Source: Campanula takesimana (taxonomy: Eukaryota > Streptophyta > Magnoliopsida > Asterales > Campanulaceae). Taken from it: a stretch of 64,000 bases of DNA. The notes under the pieces are model-generated. The model ran no database searches. It saw only the letters and a list, made by a program, of their open reading frames with translations, and was not told the DNA's origin. A program made the translations under genes and the position numbers. The stretch covers positions 248,001 through 312,000 of the forward strand of contig JAOWBW010000865.1 of the NCBI GenBank assembly GCA_026119855.1, in the 5' to 3' direction. Below, piece after piece: positions 12,547 to 24,160 of this stretch (positions within the stretch are counted from its first letter, which is position 1; each line of letters opens with the position of its first letter).

Positions 12547-13060
12547 TGATGTAGCCAAGCGGAAGCATAAAAGAGATAAATAATCGAATACGGTAGAATT
12601 CAATCGATACTCGTAAACGGTGGGATAGATAATCGAAACTAGTAGAATTTAATCGATACTAGTAAACGATCTTCAACCTAGCAGAATTTAATCAATACTA
12701 AAGTTGGCATCCAAAAGGAATTTAATTAACTTTTAGGAGGAAGAAATAAACTCTCAAGTTTATTCAATAAAAATCTCAATAAATCAACTAATTTTCGGAA
12801 TTAGATTTTGACCTATATTTATAGCACTCCTAAGACTTGGAAATCAAGTCAAACACTTCTAAAAACAACCCTAATCTATATGGTAACTTAATAGAAGCCT
12901 AAAATAACAAATTAAACCCTAAATCTAATTCTAAGCATGAAAATATTACCTACTAAATAATAAATCCGAAAATACATTAAAATAACCATAATAATTAAAA
13001 TAAATCTATTCCTATTCTTATCTCTATCATTAAAATATATCTCAATCTTGATCTTCACCA
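12547..13060 (-). repeat. LTR of the Gypsy-derived element (full-length, 514 bp)
   Basis: This copy retains about 170 bp (roughly 12815-12985) that is missing from its partner. On the minus strand it begins TGGTGAAGATC and ends GGCTACATCA. Confidence 0.85.
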
Positions 13061-13544
13061 TTCTCCTCGGTTGCGAAAAATTCGTCCTCGAATTTGGAAC
13101 AGCTTTGCACTTGAGTTTGTAGCCATTCAAAGAGAACATATGACATGATTGTTTTCCACGGGAACATGACAATAGAACCTGAAAAACCTTCAATCTTTGA
13201 AGAATTTTGAACTTGCTAATATTTGTGACAACATACATCCAATCCGTCCAATGAAGCTTAATAAACGCGTTGAGTAGCAAGTTTTTGATGTAATTTGAAG
13301 AAGATGACTTTATAGGAGGAACATCAAAGGGGTCGAAAAATTGATATGTAAAAGATTCTTCATCATGGGTCAGAGGTTGATACCACACATTTGTAGGTTG
13401 TGAAGTGGGTGAATTGGCAAAACAAAGAACAATGTTGAATAGACAAATTTCGTAATGACATTCATCGTAAATCGGAGGTTTTGACCAATCAACAAGAACG
13501 TCGGTTGTTACTGATTCAACAAAAGGCCACGAAAAATCAAACAT
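12912..13544 (-). pseudogene. Retroelement-derived ORF (about 210 codons)
   Basis: A single open frame starting at 13544 runs through the interior of the short LTR element and ends inside its LTR. The start contains DVLVDWSKPPIYDE, a motif I associate with plant Ty3/Gypsy polyproteins. The last third is just a frame across the polypurine tract and LTR. No gag zinc knuckle, protease or polymerase motif is present. It is a residual piece of transposon coding sequence, not a host gene. Confidence 0.5.
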
Positions 13545-13642
13545 TTTTTTTTTGTTTTTTTTTTTTTTCGGAAAAGAAGAAAAAATAGATAAACAAATAC
13601 CTTAACTGAATTTTAAAAAATTCAGGTTCAGGCTCTGCCAAA

Positions 13643-13980
13643 TGATGTAGCCAAGCGGAAGCATAAAAGAGATAAATAATCGAATACGGTAGAATTCAAT
13701 CGATACTCGTAAACGATGGGATAGATAATCGAAACTAGTAGAATTTAATTGATACTAGTAAATGATCTTCAACCTAGCAGAATTTAATCAATACTAAAGT
13801 TGGCATCCAAAAGGAATTTAATCAACTTTTAGGAAGAAGAAATAAACTCTCAAGTTTATTCAATAAAAATCTAAATAAATCATCTAATTTTCGGAATTAC
13901 ATTTTGACCTATAATTAAAATAAATCTATTCCTATTCTTATCTCTGTCATTAAAATATATCTCTATCTTGATCTTCACCA
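13643..13980 (-). repeat. LTR of the Gypsy-derived element (deleted, 338 bp)
   Basis: It matches the other LTR closely at both ends but lacks a central stretch. The break falls between GACCTAT and AATTAAAATAAATC. Confidence 0.85.
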
Positions 13981-13985
13981 ATTTT

Positions 13986-16261
13986 CCAGATCTGGCCGTG
14001 CTTCATGCAGATCTACTTAAAAAGCATGGAGAATATTTGGGTTAGGGCTATCAGAGTTTCAAGTGAGATCTACGAGCCGCTGAGAGCCAAATCCGTGTCA
14101 CAGGCGCAAGGGAGAGGGATAGAGGCGCATAACTTAGCTCAAGGTAGGAGTAGATGGATTAATGATGGGCAGGTGAAGTGGCGAAGGTAGGGCATAGGCT
14201 ATGGGGGCAAATGTCCCATTGAGTTTTCAAAATCAATACTTTAGTAGTGCAATTTTTGTAAAATATTGGTAAAAATTAAGTGATTTAATGGAAATTGCCC
14301 CATTGAAGTTTAGAAAAAAAAAAATACATTATAAATGATTTTTGCCCCCATTAGTTAGTGCATTTTTTAAAAAACATATTTTGCCCCCCTTACATAAAAA
14401 TCATGGCTCCACCATTGGGCAGGTGCCGACGGGGTCGGGAGCTATGGGTGTCGGCCTGAGAAGTTGTGTTACCGGTGTGATTGGACGCGGTAGGCGATGG
14501 AAGAGAGAGGGTTTGGACAAGAGCTTGAAGGGGGAACGGATAGAGACCTCATCTTTAATTAACTATTCTTGAGAACTTGAGAGGTATTCAAAAGTCCCAT
14601 AAATCATGCAGCTTTCCAAGCACTCAACTCAACAAACTAGTTCAAAATTGCTTCGAGAAACAACAAATCTGAACTTTCTATTTTTAGAGTCGTGTTTGAG
14701 CGGGAAACTCTTTTAGAAAGGGGCTCAATTCACTTGACCCATTATATATATATAGATATAGATATAGATGTTATTATTATGTCATCATTGATGCATAGGT
14801 TTGGATTACTTAAAGTGCATAACGTGGTACAAGTGATTACATCTTTGATCCTACGTATTTTTTTATTTTAATTTTCAACATTTTCCTTTCAGATGAGAAT
14901 TTTGAATAATTCTGCTAGAAGCAACTGACTGACTGATCATGAGCTTGTGCTGCTATAAGTTAGGGAAAAGTGCAGCAATTGTCACTGAAGAATTGTGTTC
15001 AAAATTGGAATTCTGAAGATAAAAAATTTGGAATTCTGAAAATAAATGAATGTTAAATCATTTAACTAATTGTTATTACCTCCATCGCGGAATAAATGTC
15101 GCCGTTTTTTAAACGTTTGTACGAAGGAACTTCGAGCAATAATTTTAAGTTAATATAATCATTCTAATGAAAATTTAAAAATTGTTATTAACGATATTTG
15201 TATTGGTGTATCAATAACAAGTTTTACAATTTTGTTAGAATAATTAAATCAACCATTAGGTACAAGAACATGAACTTTGGTTTATATTCTTGTAACGGTT
15301 GTCCTGTGGATTTAGTTAGGGGTAAAAAATTATCAAGCCCACGGGGTGAATTCATTAATATTAGAAATCACAATAAACACCCTCAGTGACCCATCATTGA
15401 CCTTTTTTACTCAAAGAGAGTCTCAGTCGATTTATTACAATTAAAAATTGTTATCAACAAGTTATTAAGTGATATATTAATAATTGATTTTAGAATTAAG
15501 TTGAGATTAAGATAATTAGTTTGACATTAATATTTAGTCAAAATTCAATTGTGATGATCATTAAAATCAAATGACATTATTTTCCGAGACGAAGGGCGTA
15601 TATTTTGTCTCAGTCACGTGACTTAGGCTCCGTTTGTTTCGTCGTAAAATGTTTTACGGAAGATGTTTTACATGGTTTCCGTGTTTGATAACCTAAAGTA
15701 AAAAGAAGTCAATGAAAAATATTTTTCAGTCAACGGAATAAGCTAAGTTTTCCGTAAAATGACTTGCATTTCTCCTCCATAAGTCGTTTTTCGAAAAATG
15801 TTTACACGCTCACTCACACCCCAACTCCCCATATACAACCCACGCTAGCCACTGCCACTCCACCTCCACCTCCACCTCCAACCCCACCCACAACCTTCCC
15901 TTCCCTCCTCCCCCACCAACCAAAAAAAGAAAAATATTTTTTTTTCACTTATATTAAAATTATCTTTTAACACCTCTCCCACTCCCCGCCCCTGCCCTAG
16001 CCCTAGCCCTAGCCCCACCCCCCAATTTTATTTTACTCATATTAAATTGTTTTTTTAATAACTCCCCCACCCACCCCCACCCCCTTATTTTTTAACACCT
16101 CCTCCACCCCCGCCCATCTCCATTGCCCCACCCTACCCCCACCCCTCATCGAACTTTTTTTTTCTCATATTAAAATTATTTTTAACAACTCTCTTACCCA
16201 GCACTCACCTACCTCAACCCACCCACCACACCTTTTAATCCGACCTTCCACCACAAAAGTC
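13986..16261. other. Intergenic, low-complexity, C-rich in part
   Basis: No gene is recognised. Apart from the MITE at 14176-14417 there is an AT-rich tract containing Stowaway-like scraps (15079-15600). At 15629 begins a TTAGGCTCCGTTTGTTTCG sequence that looks like one transposon end without a visible partner. From about 15800 to 16220 the plus strand is CCCCACC-rich and carries three CCCTAG units (15995-16012). Chance ORFs at 14005-14190, 14342-14572, 15198-15389 and 15764-15970 show no recognisable domain. Confidence 0.45.
14176..14417. repeat. hAT-like MITE (CAGTGGCGGA family)
   Basis: Flanked by GGCAGGTG on both sides (14168-14175 and 14418-14425). Ends are AAGTGGCGAAGG and GGCTCCACCATTG, degenerate inverted repeats like those at 10519, 26601 and 41407. 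The 242-bp body is AT-rich with GGGGGCAAA / TTTGCCCCC arms. Confidence 0.75.
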
Positions 16262-17515
16262 GAGTAAACCACAAAACCACCCCGTGTACTATGGCCCCAA
16301 CATCACTTTGACCTACGTACTATCAACTCAGTAAATGTACCATGCGTACTATAGTTTTATTATCAATTTCCCCGAGATTTGTAACGCCAATTAAAAAGTT
16401 AACGGGGATCCTAATAACTTAACAAAAAGTATGACTTTTATTGTACTATCAGATTTACGTTTTAGGACGGGGACATTTTGAATTTACGTCCTAGTCCAAC
16501 GAATTATTTTATCTATCCATATAATCCCTCCCCACTTTAAATTGTAATAAGTACACCCCAACCTCCCAAATCACACCCAGCTCTCCCTCTCTAAACTCCC
16601 TCTCCCTCTCTCCTTTCTCTTTCTAACTTACTAACTCCGGCGACCCCCTCCCTCAACTCTGCGACCACTCGCCTCCCCAACTCTGGTCAAACCCTCCGCT
16701 TATCAAACCTCACCGAAGACTCCCTTTTCCGGCCACATCTCCAGTCAACCCCATTATCTCCGGTCATCTCTCTTCCGCCCAACTCCGGCGACCATCACCC
16801 CTTCCCCCATTCGGGCAGCTAGCGAATTTGAGAGGGCTGAGTATTTAGAGGGAAGGGGCATTGTTCGAGTTGCTCAAGGTTTGTTTGCTGCCGCAAATAA
16901 TGACGGGGAAGGGCAATGAGTGTTGGGCTCAAGGAAAAGGCAGTGGGGTTGTGCAAGGGCAGGGGAGCGACAAGGGTTAGGTTGAAGGGGTGCTGGAGGA
17001 TGGAGGTGGGAAAGATGAGGAAGGAGATGGAGGATGGAATATGGGATACGAGAAAAGGGGATCCCAGATCTGGGTTCTGAGTTTCTTTTTTTTTTTTTTT
17101 TTTTTTTTGATTTATGATATTATTGTAATTGGTGTTAAATAGATATAAATTTTACTTGTTATTTTCTGGATTGGTATCAATTGTTTTATGGTGGTGGTGG
17201 GTGGATTTGGCCGGTGGTGGATGGATGGAGGTGGGGCGGCACATGGCTGGTAAGATTGGGGCTATGAAGATGGAAGGGAGGAAGAAGATGATGATAAGGG
17301 GGGTTTATTTTAAACTTTAGGGTCAATGTTAAAAATGTTAATCTAATTTTTCGTTAAGTTATTAACAGACCTGTTAAGTTTTTAACTGATGTTACAAATC
17401 TCAGGGAAATTGATAATAAAAATATAGTACGCATGCTATATTTACTAAGTTGATAGTACGCATGTCAAAGTGATGTTGGGGCGATAGTACGCAGGTCCAT
17501 TTTTGTGGTTTACTC
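16262..17515. mobile_element. Mutator-like element with 10-bp target duplication
   Basis: The terminal inverted repeats start GAGTAAACCACAAAA at the left and end TTTTGTGGTTTACTC at the right, and extend imperfectly for about 150 bp. Both flanks read CACAAAAGTC (16252-16261 and 17516-17525), a 10-bp duplication in the Mutator range. The interior (16560-17060) is CT-rich then GC-rich, with short ORFs and the look of a gene start, but I recognise no protein, so captured host DNA is only a possibility. No transposase was found. Confidence 0.82.
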
Positions 17516-17720
17516 CACAAAAGTCTACAGAATATTAAAATTAAATCTTGGTTGGTGGGCCAGTTTTGCAATCTGACTTGATAAAACCCTAATTCCCCAA
17601 CTGACGGAGATTGGGACGAATAATTTGGTGGTTAGTGCACATAAAAAAATAAAATAAAATAAAAAATCACACAAATCATTAACGATCCCCATCATCTCCA
17701 AACTTTTCTAGACTTGCGAC

Positions 17721-19304
17721 TTGCCGACGACAATGACAACTAAACAACCTTGTGCCGCCGCCTCCGACCGGATCTCCGGCCTGCCGGAACCCATTATCCA
17801 CCACATCCTCAATTTCCTTTATCCCAACATTAAAGACATCAAGAAAACCTCTTCCTTGTCCAAATCATGGTACCACTTTTCATCCACCTTTCCTTTTCTT
17901 GATTTCCACCACTCTCCTTATAATCTCAACACCCACAACCATCTCAATTTCATTCACAAAACCCTCCAAAAATTCCACCATTACAACAACCTTAACATCC
18001 CAATACAAACTTTAACAATCCCCATTATCATCAACCACTATGTCCGGAGTGGATCGAGCTAGTCTTACAACGCGGTGCCCACGATTTCAATCTCAGAATC
18101 ACTGACATTCCCGGGATCAACATCATTAGGCCTTTCTACAATCTGCCGAAACAAGTTTTCGCAGCGAATTCGTTGACCAAAGTTGCGAAACTCGACGGTA
18201 TTAGCTTGTTGCATTCTTTTCCTAATGGCTCGAGTAATTATAACTTGTTGAAGTTGCATCTGCACAAAGTTGTTCTTGATGAACTGACTTTGAGTTGTGT
18301 GATTTCTAGTTGTCCCTTGATTGAGGAACTGTTTGTTATAGGTTGTTTAGGCGTAAAACATGTTCGCATTTCTAATCTTGACAAGCTAAGAACTCTTAGG
18401 CTTGGTACTCTTTGGTTTTTTCATTTGTTTGATCAAGATGAGAAATTTGAGACGGTTGAAATTGATGCTCCGAATCTTGAAAGTCTTGAGATTAAAGGGT
18501 CGTTGAAGATTTGTGTTCTTGATTGTCCGAGGTTGACAAAGTTGGATTTACACAAAGCATTCATGGTGGAATCATCAAGGTTAGAAGACATTCTATCGAG
18601 GCTTTCCTTTCTCCGTAGTTTGAGTTTGTTTAGAATAGTTTCCTTGACTAAGGTTAAGGTTTCGAGCGATACCCTCAACAAGGTAATAATCTTCGGATGC
18701 AATAACCTCGAACACCTCGAGATTGATGCTCCGGATTTGGTTTATGTTAAATATACGGGTGATTTCGCTTCCTCTCGCTTGTTCAAACAACGTAACGGGT
18801 CGATGGGATGTTTGTACTTATTACCATGGCTTGGAGCATCCGTACCCGTTTGAAGAATTTTTAGTCGAGTTGAGGGAATTCGTTTCAAAGGTGAAACACG
18901 TTGAGCGGTTGAACCTATGTTTTGATGACATTCTGAACTTTAGTCTCGAGGAACTAAAAGAGAGAGTTGTTGATCAACCCGTTGCCACCACCCTCGACCA
19001 CATGTGGATTAAGGCGTCTGATATATATGATTCAGATTTGTTTGATGGCATGCTTTGGAGCTGTCATCCTCGTACTTTGTCTGTAGAATTGGATGATAGG
19101 CTTTCTGTTGTGATGTGTATTTGCACGATTATAAGGAATCATCGTGGACGTGGTAATTCTAGAACCAGAAGTTGGCTTCGTTGTTTAGACGAGGTAAGGC
19201 ACGTGAGTAAAGATGGAAATGAAGAAGATCGACTGCCCATGGATGGAACCTGCAGATCTTATTTGCTTAATTCTTCCCATATCAAATTTATCTTCAACTG
19301 GTGA
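17721..19304 (+). pseudogene. F-box/LRR-type gene with two frame breaks
   Basis: F-box proteins of this plant family are presumed substrate adaptors of SCF ubiquitin ligases. The N-terminus (frame of 17721) has an F-box: DRISGLPEPIIHHILNFL, then TSSLSKSWYHF. A second frame from about 18043 continues with PEWIELVLQRGAHDFNLRI and leucine-rich repeats (LTKVAKLDG, LLKLHLHKVVLDELTL, CPLIEELFVIGC, APNLESLEIKG, CPRLTKLDLHK) to about 18800. A third stretch, back in the first frame, gives EEFLVELREFVSKVKHVERL and CHPRTLSVEL to the stop at 19304. Together about 525 residues, normal for the family and without introns. The breaks near 18040 and 18800 leave everything else open, so sequencing error or a recent pseudogene are both possible. 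The start at 17721 directly precedes the F-box. Confidence 0.85.
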
Positions 19305-19950
19305 CTTTTACGCGCTATTATTTCTTTTTCTTTTCTATTTTTTATTTGATTTCTAGCTCTTGATGTGAATTCTAAAAAAAAAATGTGTGTTCAATACCTT
19401 TATATATTGATTTCTCGAGTTCTTGTGAAAATCTCACTTATTTACTGAATGTCAGTCTCAGTCGGGATGTCAGAACGATCATATTTAGACTAGGTTACCA
19501 CATCTTGAAACACAAACACAATAGAATTTGGTCAACTGCACCACACTCTGATTGCCTACCAGATCTTGAAACACCAACTCCTCAACAACAACAATAAATT
19601 TCTGGTCTAAAAATGATCTGAGATTGGCTAATATGCGCTTCACAAACAACGTAATTTCAGTGAAGAATACACACACAAGAACACAGACGAGCACAGGGGT
19701 TGAAGCTACTAGTAGATATGTCATAAATCGGAATCCTACCCGTAAGTTGGGAGTAGGTACATAAGCGGGTTCTGATGCCCAATATATATAGGAGAAAGAC
19801 GATTGGTCATAACGGGACTATCCTTTTACAAAGCTTGTCTATATTTACTTGTGCAACCTACTTAACTAGCATTGGTTAATCTGCAATATCTCGGGGCTAC
19901 AAAAAAACATCATATCGAGCTAGATTGACTTTCCATCTGGGACTGTCTGA
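19305..19950. other. Intergenic between convergent genes
   Basis: It holds the 3' flanks of the F-box gene (plus) and LHP1-like gene (minus). No further coding sequence is recognised. Confidence 0.5.
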
Positions 19951-20922
19951 TCATTCGGGTGGACTGTATCGAAGATGTTGCTCATAGTAGTTGATCAGCT
20001 GTCATTATCAGATAATTAAGGAAATAATTAGAAATGAGCACTAAAATAATGTAATAGAAGAAGAAGAAGATGATGATGATGATGAATGATCACCAGAAGA
20101 GGATGGTGAGCCTTGAGAAATTTGTTGGACGTTAACACTTCCGATCCATCAGATCTGTATGTAGGCAACCACAAATCATTTATGATATAAACTTTGAGAT
20201 TTCATCAAAAGTAGGATTAAAATGGCATATAGAGACTATCACTCCATCAAATAAAAATATACATAAATAAATAAACTTGATTCCATTAATGTAAACATTT
20301 CCATGAATCATGCTTTACTTGCTTATACCTTCTAAAAGTTACACTATGATTATTGCCTTTTATGAAATTGTGCCTTTTTTTGGTGGGGGGGGGGGGGGTG
20401 GGTGGGGGGTGTGTTGGGGTTGAGGGGCAAAAAAAAAAGAAAGTCAGACTATTATTTGGGATGGGCAAGTTTATACTTTGGCCTGAGTTCAAGCAACTAA
20501 AATGCCAAAAACAGGACCGGTCTATTCAGGCAGCATAGGATAGGGTTTATATCACCTACATCTAAGCTACAAACTGTTGTTTGTTTTCATACTGTCGGTT
20601 TTACATTTAAGGGAGGTGGTTGCTGCTAAAAGGGCAGAGAATGAGAACCGAAAAGCAATTAAGATTGGTAACGGAGATATGTAGGTTGGCACCTTACAAC
20701 AAACAACTTACTTGAAACAATGGCCAAATCATCAGAAGCTAGAAAAATACAGCTATCTTGGCATGAGTTAACATTTAGAAGTCGTCACGTCTAACTACAC
20801 ACTTGAGTCACAGTACCAATGATCAATTTCTTCTACCTTCAAAGCTTTTTAAGAATGCTAATTCATTTGTTTCTGATAAAATAAGAATGCAAAATCATAT
20901 GTATCCAACATGGCCATAAATA

Positions 20923-21174
20923 CTCCCTCCGTCCCACCTCACTTGAGGCTGTTTGACTAAAAATGGTAAACTTAGGATCGTTTTTACCAAGACTTTATAG
21001 AAAATTTGATGATCTTATTAAAAGTTTAAAAATTGTTACGAGAGTATTTTTAATTGTGAATAATTTTATAATTTTTATTAGGATCATAAAATTTTCTATA
21101 AAGTCTTTGGTCAAAACGACCCTAAGTTGACCATTTTTAGTCAAACAGCCTCAAGTGAGGTGGGACGGAGGAAG
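20923..21174. repeat. Stowaway-like MITE in LHP1-like intron 3
   Basis: Almost perfect 252-bp palindrome between TA dinucleotides. The left arm is CTCCCTCCGTCCCACCTCAC; the right arm ends GTGAGGTGGGACGGAGGAAG. The subterminal GAGGCTGTTTGAC / GTCAAACAGCCTC is also inverted. Confidence 0.9.
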
Positions 21175-21506
21175 TACATCCTAACTTAGTGAGTAGATCA
21201 AACCTTGAACAATTGTATGATGTTGAACGTATCACATTATTAAGGGAATACTTGAATAAGGGAGGATTAAAGGAAAATCAGAGTTGTTTATTTCTACACA
21301 TCTACAAAAGTAACAAGAGAGGACTAAAATGGAATCAGATTTATCTATCTCTAGTTATTTAGAAAAAGTAACAGAAGAACCCACCTCAATAAAAAGAATA
21401 TATTAGACATAGAGGACAAGATATTTGGATAAAGCAAGTGGAAATAAGGAAAACACCAGTGCGAGAGTACATTAAATAGAGTACACACCATTAGAATTCC
21501 TACTAA

Positions 21507-22096
21507 GAGCATGTGTTATGGTGAGCGAATCTAGTGCTTGAGCGGATTTTTGCTCACAAATACTGACATTCTGTAGTGGTGTAAATTATTTGTTTTAAAT
21601 TAGTCCACATTAAAAAAAAAAAATTGTTTAAATTAGTCCACATTAAAGAAACTATTTTACACTTTTGTTATATTACCACAATTAGATATCTTTGTAAACA
21701 CACTCATATATAAACGTAAATTCTAATATTTAAAACGTTATACACATGAAAATAATAACTTAAAAGACCACATACATATGAATATACAGGTATGCGTAAT
21801 ATATACAATATTGAGCTCTATTTATAGGTAATAAAAAGTTACAAACATTTTTTATATTTAGCATGAATCACATCTTTCTAGGGCAATCAAATTAAAAAAA
21901 AAAAAAAAAAAAAAAAAGTTTTCGGTTCACTCTCAGTTTTGCTCACGATTTCGCTCACATTGTAAGCAAAACAGATTCGCTCAAGGCTTTGAGCGAAAAT
22001 TCGCTCACCATTACAGCAGTTGAACCAATTTTCGCTCACCAGTTTGCTAAGGATTTCACTAGGTGAGCGAAAATTCACTCACCGTTACACATGGTC
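21507..22096. repeat. PIF/Harbinger (Tourist-like) MITE in LHP1-like intron 3
   Basis: Ends are GAGCATGTGTTATGGTGAGC and the near-inverse finishing CACATGGTC. TAA flanks both sides (21504-21506 and 22097-22099). Several copies of GAGCGAAAATTCGCTCACC words lie in both orientations in the right half. A 22-A run is at 21895-21917. No transposase. Confidence 0.8.
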
Positions 22097-23590
22097 TAAT
22101 ATGCATGATTTGTATCATGAAGTATGGGATCTTTTTCTTCAGTTATTTACTAGAAAGCGATAATGTAAGTAAAGGGTTGCATACCAATACCAACGGAACA
22201 CTTTCTTCATACGTTTTTTTTTCAGACAAATTTCTTGACATGTGGCTATCTAAAGGTTCTATGAAGAATCTAATGATGGCGTCTCACAATGTATTTGACA
22301 TACTATCTTGGCAACTCTTGATTAAACTAAGGCAAACTGATGGCATTTAGCAAGAAAACAGGTAAAACAAACCGAAAGGAAAAGAGTTGATTGTTGAATC
22401 ACAAACCTCATGACCATAAAGGTTACTGCCACTTCCTGTGTGTTATCTGATGCAGAAACTGAATATTCCATGGCCTTGATGATTTCTGTGATCACAGGAC
22501 TATCAACCTTGTTAGAATCCAGACAATCATTCTGATTGCCATTGATGCAGCTGGTTCTGATTGTACCATCATTTGCATTATCAACTGCACGGGAGCTCGA
22601 ATTTGGCTTAAACCGCTTAACAACATTAGGCTTCCTCCTTCTAGCTCCAAATCCGTAGACCAGTTTGACCAGCCTCATGCCCATTGACATTTGAAACCCC
22701 ATTAGTGCGAGCTGCACCTTCTGCTGCAGGCTGTTCTTGGATATGCACAGAAACATCATACGAGTTGTCCAAATTCACAAATCTTGAACCTTTAGCTTTG
22801 CTAAGCTTGTTGTTGGACAAATCCATATCCCTCCCTTCATCTTGAGAGGAAACCAGCACATTCCCATTCTCATCCCCTCGTTTGGCTGCTTGCCTACGAG
22901 TTACAGCCCCAACATTAGTCTCCACAGCCTTCAAAGAATTGATTGGAGGGGCAACTGGCAAAGGGTCGTCTTCAATTAGCCTCAACCTCACAAGAGGAAT
23001 ATCATGTGAATGATTCTTTGGCTGCTTCTTTTTAGACTGCTGTTGAGAAGCAAACCCCATGGTTGCTGTTACGCTTTCGACCCCGCTTCCCTTTGCCCGA
23101 TTTCAACCTTTAATACCATCATAAAAGACATACAACCCAATTATAATCACTTAACTGATTAACCCTAAAAATTAATTATCTAAAAAGTAAAGAACGAGGA
23201 AATAAAGGGATAAACCTTGCTTCAAAATCTGCAATTAGATCATAACATGTTTGTAGATTCTTCAAAGGTTCCCAGGTGTTTGCAGACTCCGGCCAACCAC
23301 GCCTTTTCACCACAGAAAACATTTTTTCTTTCATTAAATCAACAAAAAAAACACACCAAGATATAAACCCTAAGAAATGACTACAATACAACATTATCAA
23401 ACAAGACACATACAAGAATCACATTTTTAGGGTTTGGGAACGCACCATTTGATGAGGTACTGGATAACACTCTTTTTCCCCCAAACATCATTCATCACCC
23501 ACCAAGAAACACACAAAAAATCAGGAACGGAGTAAATGCGAAGTAGATACAAATAAACTAGCAGAAAACAAGTAATGCGTGTTTTCTTGT

Positions 23591-23592
23591 GC

Positions 23593-23628
<36 letters not shown>

Positions 23629-23629
23629 C
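23591..23629. repeat. GT/GA microsatellite at the LHP1-like exon 1 donor
   Basis: (GT)n then (GA)n on the plus strand abuts the exon 1 splice donor (gene on the minus strand). Such a tract right at the donor is a plausible place for length errors. Confidence 0.85.
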
Positions 23630-24039
23630 CTTTCGTTTGCGCTTTTTCCTAATGGCTTCAATCTCGTAGAAACCCTCAGCTAACTTTGGCCGCTCATCAG
23701 CTCTGTCCTCCTCCTCCTCATCGTCGCCGCCGTCATCCTCACCGTCGCCGTCTTGATCGATTTCGAGATGGTCGCCTTCTTCCCTTTCCTCCTCGTAGTA
23801 CTCATCTCCATCTTCTTCAAACTCCTCCTCATATTCCTGCAACAGCTCCTTACCCTTTTCTACCTTCTGCTGGAGCGCCGCTGCCGCATCACCGTACTCG
23901 TCGGTATTTTCCGGCTGCGAGTCGAAATCGCTGCTCCCTGCGACACCGCCGCCGGATCTCTTCTTCCCGCTTCTCATTTTCTCTCTCTCCCTCTCTGTCT
24001 AAATTTCTTTTCCCCCCTTTTCTCTCTCGCACTGAATAT

Positions 24040-24052
24040 ACTTAAATAAGAA
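24040..24052 (-). promoter_or_regulatory. Possible TATA-like element of the LHP1-like gene
   Basis: On the minus strand the sequence TTATTTAAGTATA lies about 65-75 bp before the start codon, followed by a GAGA/CTCT-rich leader (24000-23980). Weak, position-based call. Confidence 0.3.
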
Positions 24053-24160
24053 TTTTCCCGCTGTCTTTTCCCCCTTTTCCTTAGCTGTAGTATTTTTTAT
24101 GAAGTTTTCAAAAAAAATTAAAAATTAAGGCTGTAATAAGGGAAAAGTGAGGTGAGTCTA

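Larger units (their letters stand above)
12547..13980 (-). mobile_element. Short non-autonomous Gypsy-derived LTR retrotransposon
   Basis: Two direct repeats (12547-13060 and 13643-13980) with TG...CA ends are flanked by the same 5 bases, ATTTT (12542-12546 and 13981-13985). Read on the minus strand, the primer-binding site just inside the upstream LTR is TTTGGCAGAGCC, a form of the Met-tRNA site with a 3-base deletion. The polypurine tract GAGGAGAA lies directly before the downstream LTR. The 582-bp interior holds a minus-strand ORF (12912-13544) with WSKPPIYDE near the start. In another frame, an acidic FEDEFF-type tail overlaps the polypurine tract, a layout I associate with plant Gypsy polyprotein ends. 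No RT or integrase remains, so it would need enzymes supplied by another element. Confidence 0.85.
19951..23977 (-). pseudogene. LHP1: LHP1/TFL2-like chromodomain protein, probably damaged
   Basis: LHP1 is a plant HP1-like nuclear protein that reads H3K27me3 in Polycomb silencing. Exons are 23977-23630, 23327-23216, 23107-22407, 20154-20094 and 19998-19951. Exon 1 holds a very acidic stretch and the chromodomain start (EGFYEIEAIRKKRKRK). Exon 2 continues it (VVKRRGWPESANTWEPLKNL). Exon 3 holds a basic linker, GFGARRRK, KRFK and the chromo-shadow start (ITEIIKAMEYS, EVAVTFMVMR). Exons 4 and 5 finish it (SDGSEVLTSNKFLKAHHPLL, then LINYYEQHLRYSPPE). Exons 3-4-5 splice in frame. Oddities: the aromatic-cage Trp expected in KWRGW is Arg (codon 23304-23302); exons 1 and 2 do not join in phase (one base short); exon 3 has two one-base excesses, near 23050 and 22640-22700. 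It could be a decaying paralogue, or a functional gene with assembly errors. Confidence 0.85.

Noticed and set aside
15764..15970. ORF in the C-rich tract
   Set aside because: Codes only for Pro/Thr-rich low-complexity peptide caused by CCACC repeats; no start context or domain.
15995..16012. CCCTAG repeats resembling telomere sequence
   Set aside because: Only three units and CCCTAG rather than CCCTAAA; part of a wider C-rich low-complexity tract.
20026..20093. His/Leu-rich C-terminal extension of the LHP1-like protein by read-through of a CAT/CTT repeat
   Set aside because: A splice donor at 20093 and an acceptor before 19998 give the conserved ending LINYYEQHLRYSPPE instead, so this repeat is intron.
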